A stretch of 64,000 nt of DNA from Candidatus Hebobacterum abditum (GTDB lineage: Bacteria; Armatimonadota; Hebobacteria; Hebobacterales; Hebobacteraceae): contig JALGXW010000002.1 of NCBI GenBank assembly GCA_029821875.1, positions 163,864 through 227,863 on the forward strand, in the 5' to 3' direction. Position 1 is the stretch's first letter. Each line of letters begins with the position of its first letter. Positions 7,132 to 15,415 of this stretch are shown here, piece by piece. The translations under genes and the position numbers were made by a program. The notes below the pieces were generated by a model. The model was given only the letters and a program-made list of their open reading frames with translations. It was not told the DNA's origin and did not search any database.

Positions 7132-9692
7132 GGGAGTCCCTCGTATGCGTGCTTGAGAAGGGGCCAGGCCGCCTTGCTATCGATGGCGGCCGAATGGTAG
7201 CACTCGATCCCCTGGGCCTCGACGGGCCGAAGGCGGTCGATGGTTGTCGCGATCTTGGTAGGAGTCATCTGCTGCGATCCGAAGTCCGTCAGCTCCACGT
7301 GAAGGAGCACGCGCGCCCGCCCGTCTGTGCGCCGCACCAGCCGCTGTGCCGTCTCTTCCGCCCAGTCATAGTTGAACACCTGAGTGCCGTAGATCGCGGC
7401 CCACTGCTGCCAGATGATCTCGAAGTTGACCCAGTCCGGCGGGTACGGCCCTTCGAGCAGGGCCTCCAGGTCAAACCCCGATTCGGCTGCCTGACGGCGG
7501 GGGCTGAGAATGGCGCCGTTGCTCCACGCGTCGCTGATGGTCATAATGTAGGTGTCGATTCCCTCCTCTGCCACAGCCTTGATGCACTCTGACAGGAACT
7601 CCGTCAGCCCCTCTGCCCGGAATGCTCGCCAGACTCCGCCGCCCAGCGGCTCGCCGGAATGCGCGCGCGCGAACTCATCGCGGCACGCGTCGCAGTAGCA
7701 CGCTTGACTGCCAAACCAGTTGACCACCGGCTCACAAAGCTCGATGCCGTCCAGAGTGGGATACCGGCGAGCCAGGTCCCTCAGAAGACCCGAGTACCAC
7801 TCCCGGACTTCGGGATTCCGCGGGCACAGGAAGTAGGCCACGTGCAATCGGAGCGGATTGTGCGCTCGGCCGTCTCGTGTGCGCTCGCGCCACTCAGGAT
7901 GGTTCTTCCACATCTTCTTGTCGCGCCCGCTGTACAGCCATGCCACCACGCGTATGCCGCGTGCGTGGCATGCCTCCAGCATGTGTGCCAGCAGGTCTTG
8001 CCGGCCCCAGTCGCTGAGTGACGCGCCGCGGTGGCGCGTTCGGTAGGCGGCACCCTCGCTCACGTTGTAAGCATAGAAGAATACCGTATTCACTCCGTTT
8101 CGCTGATAGCGCTCCGCGAGCATTCCGGCCAGTTCCCTGCTCGGCAATCCGGTGCTGCTGTAGGCCCACGGGTCGAGAGTCACACCCTTGATGAAGGGAC
8201 GAGGAGCCTGCTCTCTCACCAGCTCCACAACGACCACCCGCCGCTCGGGTGCTTTCACGCGAAGTGGCCCGGGACTAGACTCGCCTACCTCCCATCTCTC
8301 TTCACGTTCTACATCCCAGCGCGGACCGAGTGTGGTCAGTCTCACTGGAGTCCCAGCCGGGACGCGGAGATCGGCCAGGCCGGAGACAAGGGTCCGCCGT
8401 TTGTCCTCCACGAGCGCGTCGAAGTCGCGGAGATCGGCGAGGAGCCACCCCTTGGCCTCTCTGTCGCGCAGGAAGCTCTGGAATGGTTTCGGCGGGGCCC
8501 AGAGACCGAAGGAGACCAGTGCGACGGCGTCGCGAACCACCGACAGCATGTCCAGGCGAGCATCATCCGCCGCCGATACATTGCCCGCGTCGCTGATGTC
8601 CACTGGAGCAGGCATAGCTCCCCCCGCGCAGTAGGGAGGGGACTCATCCGGGCCCTCGATCCGCAGCCGGAATGGATTCTCGGACGTCGTGGGGCCCGCC
8701 CAGGCGAGCGGGTGCAGGCCCACCTCCCAGGCCAGGCGGAAGTGCTCGAGAGGGTCCAGACCCGTGTCCGCCACGAGCGCGACGGTGGCCCCCATCGACT
8801 CCGCTGTGCGAAGGCCTTCCGCTGCGTCCGGTCGGTCCGCCAGTGGGACGTCCCGCCAGTTCGTCCAGGCCATGACAGCAACAGGTGTCCCGGACTCCAG
8901 CATCGGAGCGACTGCGTGTGGGACCTGAGTTGTGCGCGCCCATATGGGAACATCGCGGAGCACCGGCACGAGTCTCTGCGGCCGGCCGGAGTGAGGCCGC
9001 GCCAGTATCTCGTGCAGAACGTCCGCCCAGATGCACGCGGTCCAGAAGCGGTCACGCCTCAGAGAGGGGCCTGCAGCCGCGTACCAGAGCCGGTTGCTCC
9101 CCGCGACAAACGGGCGTGTTTCGGACTGCCGATCTGCTACAACTAGGACCGCGGTTGGCTCCTCGATCTCAACAGCGGGGACGGCCAGTCGCTCAACGTG
9201 CTTCTCAGCTTGGTAGGTTATCCTCCAGTCGACTGCCTCGGGCAGCATTTCGTCGGCCGCGCCCTTGCGGAGGCCGAGTCTCGCCAAGGCCTCTCCGCCA
9301 AGGATCGCAACTCCCGGCCCCACCCACGCGGCGATGCCCGTGAAGCGCTCGAGATCCGCCAGGAAGCTCGCCCTCGCGTCTTCATCGGGCTTCCCGGCTA
9401 GATAGAACACGGAGTAGTACCCAAGCGCTGTTCCTTCGTCATAGTGCTCGGCCGCCACGATGTCGCAATACTCTTCGAAATGAGCGACGAGAGTTTCGAG
9501 CACCTCGGCGCTCTCCGCCACCGCCGCGCCCTGCGGGCCCTCGGTCTCCGTGATCAGCAACACGCGTGCCGCGTGGTCGACCGGAATGAAGGAGAGGTCG
9601 GGCCGCGCCGGCAGCTCCGGCGGAGGAGCGCGGTCACAGGAGGCGCCGATGAAGACCAGCAGAGAACAGAGGAGCAGTCGCGCCAACCTCAT
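7128..9692 (-). CDS. lipoprotein: deacetylase-like N-half fused to TIM-barrel hydrolase-like domain
   Basis: An 854-aa exported protein with a lipoprotein-type signal (IGASC, Cys19). Residues about 35-480 resemble the fold order of the neighbouring DUF2334-like protein (VLLITETEGPQG, then YSVFYLAG, then VAVMAWTNWRD), probably a degenerate polysaccharide-deacetylase-like region. Residues about 505-854 form a putative glycoside hydrolase domain: GVNTVFFYAYNVSEG, WLYSGRDKKMWKNHPEW, LDGIELCEP, a CYCDACRDEF motif and IIWQQWAAIYG. The same domain occurs in the 562-aa protein at 11724..13412. By analogy with PgaB and PelA, which pair a deacetylase with a hydrolase, it may trim or modify the exported polymer. 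Both ends overlap neighbouring genes by 4 nt. Confidence 0.72.
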   Translation of the reverse strand: MRLARLLLCSLLVFIGASCDRAPPPELPARPDLSFIPVDHAARVLLITETEGPQGAAVAESAEVLETLVAHFEEYCDIVAAEHYDEGTALGYYSVFYLAGKPDEDARASFLADLERFTGIAAWVGPGVAILGGEALARLGLRKGAADEMLPEAVDWRITYQAEKHVERLAVPAVEIEEPTAVLVVADRQSETRPFVAGSNRLWYAAAGPSLRRDRFWTACIWADVLHEILARPHSGRPQRLVPVLRDVPIWARTTQVPHAVAPMLESGTPVAVMAWTNWRDVPLADRPDAAEGLRTAESMGATVALVADTGLDPLEHFRLAWEVGLHPLAWAGPTTSENPFRLRIEGPDESPPYCAGGAMPAPVDISDAGNVSAADDARLDMLSVVRDAVALVSFGLWAPPKPFQSFLRDREAKGWLLADLRDFDALVEDKRRTLVSGLADLRVPAGTPVRLTTLGPRWDVEREERWEVGESSPGPLRVKAPERRVVVVELVREQAPRPFIKGVTLDPWAYSSTGLPSRELAGMLAERYQRNGVNTVFFYAYNVSEGAAYRTRHRGASLSDWGRQDLLAHMLEACHARGIRVVAWLYSGRDKKMWKNHPEWRERTRDGRAHNPLRLHVAYFLCPRNPEVREWYSGLLRDLARRYPTLDGIELCEPVVNWFGSQACYCDACRDEFARAHSGEPLGGGVWRAFRAEGLTEFLSECIKAVAEEGIDTYIMTISDAWSNGAILSPRRQAAESGFDLEALLEGPYPPDWVNFEIIWQQWAAIYGTQVFNYDWAEETAQRLVRRTDGRARVLLHVELTDFGSQQMTPTKIATTIDRLRPVEAQGIECYHSAAIDSKAAWPLLKHAYEGLP

Positions 9693-11449
9693 CTCTCGCG
9701 TGCGCCCCGACGCTGAGCAACGTGCAAGCTGTAGATGAGCAGCAAGAGCGCACTAGCCCCAATCGCGAACAGCACGACGACACGCGCAATCCGTTGCACT
9801 GCCCTCTCTGTGATCTGCTGTGGGTCGCCCTCGAAGGCGAACACGGTCTTCGGCTTCGACCCGCGTCTGTATGTCAACAGGAGCGCGCCCGGAGATACGA
9901 GTGTCTGCTCCTTCTCTCGCGCGTCGGACTGACCGAAGGAGTCCATCGTCCCGGGCTCCGGCCCCAACACCGTGGCATCCCAGCCGTCGGGAAGCACATC
10001 GGCCAACACCTGTTCCGAATCGAAGGTCCGAACACGGAGGGAGTCGCCTTGGATCGTGTTCGTCATGTCGCGGAGGTCCACGAACTCGTATCCCATGCTC
10101 TGCAGCCCGGTGACGAGCAGCGTGATCGACTGTAGCGGCGCCTCCGGGGCTATCCTGACAGTGATCCACGGGTCCGGGACCGCGGCTTGGCGTCGGGCCG
10201 CCTCGAGCAGTGTCTCCACCTCTCCCCTGCCCTCAATGAGCGGGGACAGATTGTCGGGCATGACGCGCAGGTCGTTCTCATTGTCCTCGATCAGGAATGG
10301 CATGGCCGGGGGCAGATAGCGGCCCTCGACAGCCACGCGGCGCTCGAGGACCGTAGAGCAGGCCCGCGCCAGTGTTGGGTGCTCCTGCCCTATGTCCCCG
10401 TCCCTCGGGGCCGCCAACGCGACCGGATACAGTCCGCAGCGCGCCAACTCCCCGATCACCTGCTCCAGGCCCGCTCGGAGCGAGGGGCCGGCAGCGCCCG
10501 AGGCAGGGGCCGCGCCGCCTGTGTGCTCACCCTCGGCGGGCAGTGATGCAACGATGCTGGCGCCTTCCCGCTGGGCGCCGCGCAAGACCCCAATCAATCC
10601 TCTCTTGCTGCTCAGTCGGATGGGCTCTCCTGGCACAGGTCCCGGCGTGAGGGCCGCGACCTCTATGACAAAGGGGGTTCGGGCCCCGTTGAGCTGGCGC
10701 ATGAGAGCGGAGAGGCCCCCGGCGTCCGTGTCCGGGTCCACCGCCGTCACGACGAGCAAGGCGAGACGCTGGTCCCCGTGAGTCTGGGCGAGCACCTCGT
10801 GCATCTCGTTGGCAAGGATCAAGTAGGTCCCGCCCCTGCGGGCGTGGTCCAGCAGCACCTCCGGGAAGTACCAGAGACGGCCGCTCCGCACCGCGTAGGG
10901 GCGCTGGTCTGTGTCGCCGCGTACCGTGGCAAGAACGGCACACACGTCGGGCCTCGTGCAGGTGATACGCGGCAGCGGCAGCTCGGCCCGCCAGTACGGC
11001 ATCCCCTGGTAGATGACTCGCGTGGGCGCGGGCTCCGGCGATGTTGGGCCGATCTCGAAGCCGTAGCGGCCCAGAGAGTAACGTGCGGCAAGCTGCTCGA
11101 AGTTGGCTCCGATCCAACAGACCGTGCGGTCGAGATCGTAGCAGTCGACGAGGAAGGCGTCGGGCAGGTTGACTCCCTCCCTCAGGCCAAGGTAGATCGT
11201 AGCGCTGTACTCGACCAGCAAGTGAGATGTGTAGTCCTGAACAGGAACTACAGTGACATCGACGTCGAAGTGGAACAGGAGGTCCACCGCGGATGAGATC
11301 AGTCTGCGCTCTGCCGGCCCGGGGTCGCGGCCGGCATCGTGCACGAGCAGTACGCTCTGGGTAGCGGCCTCCCCGCCAGTGACCGATGCTGCCAGAAGGA
11401 GTACAGCGAGGGCGATTCTTCCCCTGATTGCTGGTTGGATGGTTGCCAT
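9689..11449 (-). CDS. DUF2334-like (YdaL-type) polysaccharide deacetylase-like membrane protein
   Basis: A 586-aa protein with a signal peptide (LAVLLLAASVTGGEAA) and a C-terminal TM anchor (VVVLFAIGASALLLLIYSL) with a short basic tail. Early residues SVLLVHDAG and the region VVTAVDPDTDAGGLSALMRQLNG match the pattern of DUF2334 proteins, where an Asp-rich strand introduces a polysaccharide-deacetylase-like barrel. B. subtilis YdaL, beside a GT2 synthase in the ydaJ-N locus, has the same anchor. I cannot confirm a complete metal triad, so activity is open. The ATG at 11449 starts the signal peptide; the longer frame to 11506 lacks a binding site. Its stop overlaps the next start as ATGA. Confidence 0.7.
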   Translation of the reverse strand: MATIQPAIRGRIALAVLLLAASVTGGEAATQSVLLVHDAGRDPGPAERRLISSAVDLLFHFDVDVTVVPVQDYTSHLLVEYSATIYLGLREGVNLPDAFLVDCYDLDRTVCWIGANFEQLAARYSLGRYGFEIGPTSPEPAPTRVIYQGMPYWRAELPLPRITCTRPDVCAVLATVRGDTDQRPYAVRSGRLWYFPEVLLDHARRGGTYLILANEMHEVLAQTHGDQRLALLVVTAVDPDTDAGGLSALMRQLNGARTPFVIEVAALTPGPVPGEPIRLSSKRGLIGVLRGAQREGASIVASLPAEGEHTGGAAPASGAAGPSLRAGLEQVIGELARCGLYPVALAAPRDGDIGQEHPTLARACSTVLERRVAVEGRYLPPAMPFLIEDNENDLRVMPDNLSPLIEGRGEVETLLEAARRQAAVPDPWITVRIAPEAPLQSITLLVTGLQSMGYEFVDLRDMTNTIQGDSLRVRTFDSEQVLADVLPDGWDATVLGPEPGTMDSFGQSDAREKEQTLVSPGALLLTYRRGSKPKTVFAFEGDPQQITERAVQRIARVVVLFAIGASALLLLIYSLHVAQRRGARER

Positions 11450-11553
11450 CACATCGAGGCGGGAGTTGCTGTTCCGCTCACTGCCAATGCCAGTGTACCA
11501 TGCCACGTTAGCCTACACACACGCGAGGCGGCCGCGGGTCCGGGGCGAAGAGA

Positions 11554-11590
11554 AGGCCCGGCCGGGCGCGGAGGACACCCGACCGGGCCT
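11554..11590 (-). terminator. second hairpin downstream of 11724..13412
   Basis: AGGCCCGG pairs with CCGGGCCT and the stem continues through GGG/CCC after one mismatch. It lies in the 274-bp gap between the stop at 11724 and the start at 11449. It may separate the 562-aa gene from the downstream three-gene block. Confidence 0.45.
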
Positions 11591-11658
11591 CTGCCTGCAG
11601 CGCCGACCCGCTGCGAGAGCGGCCTCGGCGCTCGGCTGGTGTGGGCCACTGCCCCCTG

Positions 11659-11689
11659 CCTCCGGCTCCCTGACCCTGGGGGCCGGAGG
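11659..11689 (-). terminator. hairpin directly after 11724..13412
   Basis: A 12-bp stem (CCTCCGGCTCCC with GGGGGCCGGAGG, one G-U pair, 7-nt loop) begins 35 bases past the stop at 11724. A second hairpin follows at 11554..11590. No U-tract is visible. Confidence 0.5.
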
Positions 11690-11723
11690 AGCGCTGTCCA
11701 CCACAGTGAGTCTTTGCTTGACC

Positions 11724-13412
11724 CTACTGACCGAGGCCGAGCCAGGCGGTCCTCAGGTATGGAGTAGCCGCCTCGGTCTCTGCGAGCAAGTGAGCGTCGT
11801 AGATGTCGATTCCGGCCGGGCCTCCCTGGGCCGCTGACGCGATTGTGCGGCCGAGCTGAGGGCCATCCAGCGCACCCGCGCCGAAGTCGGTCACTTCGAT
11901 ATGCGCGATGAGCCTGGCGCGACCGCGCACCATCTCCCTTGCCTCGCGTACGGCGCCCTCGGTCCACTCTGGCGTGAAGGTGACTGGATCGCCGTAGAGG
12001 GCCGCCCACTGCTGCCATATCAGCTCGGCCTGCAAGACGTCGGGCCGGTCCGGGCTGCTCAGCACAGCCTCCAGGTCGAAGCCGATTGCGTCGCGGACCT
12101 GTGCGCTCGACATGAGTCGCCCGTCCCTTCGTGCTGTCGCCACCGTTGTGACGTGGACCTCTTTCCCGTGGCCGTGCGCAAGTCTGCTGCTTGCCGACAG
12201 CAGTTGCGTTAGCCCGTGAGCGCGGAACTCTCGCCATGCCTTGCTGGGCGCCACTGCGGCTGGATGAGCCTGGGCAAACTGCCTGCGGCAGTGCTCACAG
12301 TGGCACGCGTTGTCGCCCCAGAGATCCAGCTGGAACTCAGCAAGGTCGATGCCATCGAGCTCGGGATAGCCGGTCAACAGATCGTCCAGCAGGCCGAGCC
12401 ACCACTGAACCACTTCCGGGTTCCGAACACAGAGGAGGAAGCTATCCGGGTCCGGCTTGTAGTCAGTGCCGTCGGAGTTCTTCTCGCGCCACTCGGGGTA
12501 CTTCTCCCACATCTGTTTGTGCTGCACGCCCTGGACCCACGCTATGATCTTGATGTCCCGGTGGTGGGCCTCCCGGAGGACGTGCCGCAGCAGATCCTGG
12601 CGGCCGTAGTCCTCCATGATGTTCCCGTCATACGACGTGCGGTAGCGAGCGCCGTACACTCGGTTGTAGGCATAGTAGTAGACCAGATTGACGCCTTGCT
12701 CGGCCCAGGAGTCGGCGAGCTCGACCGCGAGTTGTCTCGCGGATAGCCCGCGTCCATAGTAGTAGCCTGCGTCGAACCTGACCGCGCGGACGTGTCGCAT
12801 CGCCGGCGGTCTTGCGCTTGGCTCAGCAGTCTGCAGGGAAGAGATCTTGGGCGGCGACGACGGCTCGGGTGCGGGGGCCATAGGAACAACAGTGGCCGGC
12901 GCCAGCCTCGGCGCGCTTGCGACAGCAGGCGGCGGTTCGCTGGCTCGCAGCGCAGCCTCGTTAGAGGGGGCGACCGGTTCCGGCGCCGGCCGAATATGAG
13001 TGCTTTGGGGGTCAGGTGGTGTTCGCTGGCCTGACGACGGCGGCGGTGTAGGAGAACGGGCCTCTACATCCACATCCGCGCGTGAGTCTGCGTCCTCTGT
13101 GTGGCCTTGAGGGAGACCAACCTCGGGGATGGCATTCTCAGTGCGACTGTGAGGCGCCTCGGCCGCGGCAGGCGTGCTGCTTGGGGCGTCCCGGTGCGGC
13201 AGAGGGGCAGGCCGGGCGGCCGGGGCGGGTGCCCGTCTGTCGCGCAGCGACGGCTTCCATGGGGGCTGGGCGAAGCGCCGTCCCGCAATGCCGGCCAGCG
13301 CAACGAGCGAGAGCGCAAGCGGCAATGGCAACAGCAGCCGCCACAGGCGCGCCCTCACGCGTCGCCTGACGGTCCGTGAATCCCCAGTGTGTCTGGTCCC
13401 GCTCGCACGCAT
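11724..13412 (-). CDS. anchored TIM-barrel hydrolase-like protein with long Pro-rich linker
   Basis: A 562-aa protein in three parts: a basic N-terminus and one TM anchor (about 25-45, LWRLLLPLPLALSLVALAG), an Ala/Pro-rich linker of roughly 150 residues, and a C-terminal domain (about 207-562) paralogous to the C-terminus of the 854-aa protein at 7128..9692. Shared landmarks are GVNLVYYYAYN, WVQGVQHKQMWEKYPEW, LDGIDLAEF, CHCEHCRRQF and LIWQQWAALYG. The linker could let the domain reach across the envelope to act on surface glycan. The catalytic residues are unproven; the D/E positions in DGIDLAEF are candidates. The start is not well supported by a binding site and could lie a few codons downstream. 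Confidence 0.7.
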   Translation of the reverse strand: MRASGTRHTGDSRTVRRRVRARLWRLLLPLPLALSLVALAGIAGRRFAQPPWKPSLRDRRAPAPAARPAPLPHRDAPSSTPAAAEAPHSRTENAIPEVGLPQGHTEDADSRADVDVEARSPTPPPSSGQRTPPDPQSTHIRPAPEPVAPSNEAALRASEPPPAVASAPRLAPATVVPMAPAPEPSSPPKISSLQTAEPSARPPAMRHVRAVRFDAGYYYGRGLSARQLAVELADSWAEQGVNLVYYYAYNRVYGARYRTSYDGNIMEDYGRQDLLRHVLREAHHRDIKIIAWVQGVQHKQMWEKYPEWREKNSDGTDYKPDPDSFLLCVRNPEVVQWWLGLLDDLLTGYPELDGIDLAEFQLDLWGDNACHCEHCRRQFAQAHPAAVAPSKAWREFRAHGLTQLLSASSRLAHGHGKEVHVTTVATARRDGRLMSSAQVRDAIGFDLEAVLSSPDRPDVLQAELIWQQWAALYGDPVTFTPEWTEGAVREAREMVRGRARLIAHIEVTDFGAGALDGPQLGRTIASAAQGGPAGIDIYDAHLLAETEAATPYLRTAWLGLGQ

Positions 13413-13449
13413 CTGCTTGTGGCCTGTCAGGCCCTCTGGGCCAAAGAGA

Positions 13450-13478
13450 GAGCCAAGGGGCCGTCGTCCCCTTGGCTC
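13450..13478 (-). terminator. intrinsic terminator after the zinc-ribbon gene
   Basis: A perfect 11-bp stem (GAGCCAAGGGG, 7-nt loop, CCCCTTGGCTC) lies 61 bases past the stop at 13539. On the minus strand it is followed by TCTCTTTGG, a weak pyrimidine tail. Confidence 0.65.
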
Positions 13479-13538
13479 AGGCTTAACCTTTGGCGCTCTG
13501 GCTCTAGGTCGCGCTCAGACTCAACCGTCTACATCGCT

Positions 13539-13736
13539 CTACCGATACTCGATGTTGATGTTCTCACCGGTGATCACAACATCTCGTCGACAGAGCTTGC
13601 AGCGTAAGATGAGCGTGTCACCGTTTCTGTAGGCCCACCACTTCCCGCATAGACAACGCACCTTGCTGAGCTCAGACTCGGGGTCTTGTGTCTCCGCGGT
13701 CTTCGGGGGCCCCTGCTTGGGCCGTGCCGCAGACAT
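13539..13736 (-). CDS. small Com-like zinc-ribbon protein (65 aa)
   Basis: A small soluble protein with an acidic/Lys-rich N-terminus (about 1-25) and one zinc-ribbon-like unit: CLCGKWW (about 28-34), then LRCKLCRRDVVI (about 44-55). The CxC...CxxC spacing resembles Com-like and other short zinc ribbons, which often bind nucleic acid. GGAGG lies about 12 bases before the ATG and a strong hairpin follows the stop, so it is probably a separate transcription unit. Its function is unknown. Confidence 0.6.
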   Translation of the reverse strand: MSAARPKQGPPKTAETQDPESELSKVRCLCGKWWAYRNGDTLILRCKLCRRDVVITGENINIEYR

Positions 13737-14315
13737 CTGTCGATCATACCTCCAGGCTCATCCGAGGTGGGTTGTTCCACATTCGCTGGCCAAACCCACA
13801 GTCCGATTCGGTCGACCGATGTCCAAGCATGCACGCGGCAAATCTGCTGTGTCTGCGTCGAGACGGAAGGGCGCGGACTCCTCGCTCGTGCACGTGTGAC
13901 GAGGGACGGGATGAGTGCGACGAGGAGGAGCATCATCGTGCAGATACGCGTGTGACGGGGGGGGGGGGGTCAACACCACCAGCGATGCCGTGCCCTGCAG
14001 AGCTCTGCGCGCCTCCAGGGATCGCATCGGGTGCCCAGGCCGCCCAGGATAGCGTGCACGGCGGGGCTGGCCTGGACGCCGGTGGCCGCCGAATAGGCCA
14101 GTCCCAGAAGTGCTGCGCAGCCTCGAGGCAGGCCGCGGCCACGGACGCCTCCGGAGGTGTGAGAGCGCGAGACGCCGATCGTCGGCGTCAGCCGCGTGAC
14201 GAGCCGTCAGCAGGTCAGATCGTCACGCCTGCAACAGCGGCGAACGAGTCCGCGCCCGGGCAGGCCCCCCAGATGGGCTCAGCCGGGCGCGCACCTTGGC
14301 AGGAGTGAACAGAAT
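13737..14315. other. 579-bp region without a convincing gene
   Basis: All six frames are short and of low-complexity composition. The stretch holds a run of 13 G (13957..13969) and a perfect 8-bp inverted repeat GACGCCGA-TCG-TCGGCGTC (14171..14189), which may help end transcription of 14316..15224. On the minus strand a frame with a small hydrophobic start (MMLLLVALIPSLV, 13936) lies just after the G run, so a broken small gene is possible but not supported. Confidence 0.4.
13957..13969. repeat. homopolymer of 13 G
   Basis: Thirteen consecutive G residues, by far the longest homopolymer noticed in the window. Such tracts slip in replication and are error-prone in sequencing, so the true length is uncertain. 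Confidence 0.8.
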
Positions 14316-15224
14316 CTAAAGCGGGATCGAGTGGAACCAGGTGAAGATGGCGTCCTCGTTGTCGGCATACACGCCAATGGCCTGCTGCGAATTCATCTGG
14401 TAGTAGAACGCGCCTACCCAGCCGTCTTGGCCTTCGAAGTATGCGCAGGCCCCGGCCTGAGCTGGCACGTAGCCGACTGGGATGTCGCGATTGTAGAAGA
14501 CGAGAATCCAAGCCTTCCCATCGTCGCGCAGATGGGCATCGCTGAGCCTGATCCCGTACACGTGAGCGTCTTCATCCCCGAAGTCGGCTGCCTCGCCGAA
14601 CAAGGTCAGCCAGGACAAGGCCTCGATCTGGAGGTCCAGACTGGTGCCGGTGTCATCGAGGACGTCGAGCCAGCTTCCAGCCAGCACCACCGGCGCGCGT
14701 GCATCGTGCCTGGTGAGAGGGACCGCCAACCGCAGGGCGGTCATGCTCTCATCGCTCGACGCCCGAGGCCCCGCGTGCGTGAAACGGGTCGTGCCAGTCC
14801 CTGGCGTGAACGCGATCGTGCCAGCTATCGCCTGCAGTTGCCATCTGTTGATGTCCACCCCGAGTTCCCCGCCGAACAGACCTGGAGAGACGAGGATGCC
14901 CGCGGGCCCGAACATGGTGTACTTGCGACCAGCTGCCAGGTAGAGCGGCGCGTGGCCGAAGTCGACGCATGCGTCACCCACAAAGGACGTGTTGTCTTCG
15001 GTGCCGCCGATCCACCAGCCCTCGATCTTGGCGCTCATGTAATCTGCAATAGGTCCCGAGAAGCCGGCGCTCACCTGATAGCGCGCCGTGTCATCGCTCG
15101 AGAGCGACACGGTGTACCGGAACAAGCTCGGCCACTGCGTGTCAGCGCCGGAAACGCCGGCCGTCAATGCCAAGATCGCAACCACCAGCAGATGTGGCGC
15201 GGCACAACGTGTGAGGTGCTGCAT
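14316..15224 (-). CDS. exported beta-rich protein, possibly outer-membrane barrel
   Basis: A 302-aa protein with a clear signal peptide (about 10-28, LLVVAILALTAGVSGA). The mature part is rich in alternating polar/hydrophobic strands with aromatic girdles (FRYTVSLSS, AKIEGWWIGG, PLYLAAGRKYTMFG, GELGVDINRWQLQAIAG, WVGAFYYQMNS), as in small outer-membrane barrels. The C-terminus (WFHSIPL) is not the classical terminal Phe, so a soluble beta-sandwich is the alternative. ATG 15224 begins the signal peptide and has GGGAG upstream; the frame to 15389 lacks these. It lies downstream of the SLH genes but behind a strong hairpin. Confidence 0.6.
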   Translation of the reverse strand: MQHLTRCAAPHLLVVAILALTAGVSGADTQWPSLFRYTVSLSSDDTARYQVSAGFSGPIADYMSAKIEGWWIGGTEDNTSFVGDACVDFGHAPLYLAAGRKYTMFGPAGILVSPGLFGGELGVDINRWQLQAIAGTIAFTPGTGTTRFTHAGPRASSDESMTALRLAVPLTRHDARAPVVLAGSWLDVLDDTGTSLDLQIEALSWLTLFGEAADFGDEDAHVYGIRLSDAHLRDDGKAWILVFYNRDIPVGYVPAQAGACAYFEGQDGWVGAFYYQMNSQQAIGVYADNEDAIFTWFHSIPL

Positions 15225-15356
15225 GTTGCCTGTCTCCCATCGGGTGGGGCTGCGCGACCGGCCGGCGCGCCTGGCCCCGCTCTCCCTCGCGGGACTCACA
15301 GGCGGACGGCCGTCACGACCCCTCGCATATACCACGCACCGACTTCGACACACTAC

Positions 15357-15383
15357 ACGGGGCAAGCCAGCGGCTTGCCCCGT
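15357..15383 (-). terminator. strong hairpin after the SLH gene at 15416
   Basis: A perfect 12-bp stem (ACGGGGCAAGCC, 3-nt loop, GGCTTGCCCCGT) lies 33 bases past the minus-strand stop at 15416. It separates the SLH genes from the barrel-like gene. Confidence 0.65.
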
Positions 15384-15415
15384 CCTCATTGTCGGCTCCG
15401 TCTCGCAGGCGGCTA

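Noticed and set aside
13574..14142. A small minus-strand gene frameshifted at the G13 run
   Set aside because: Shifting frames at the run does not yield a coherent protein with recognisable features.
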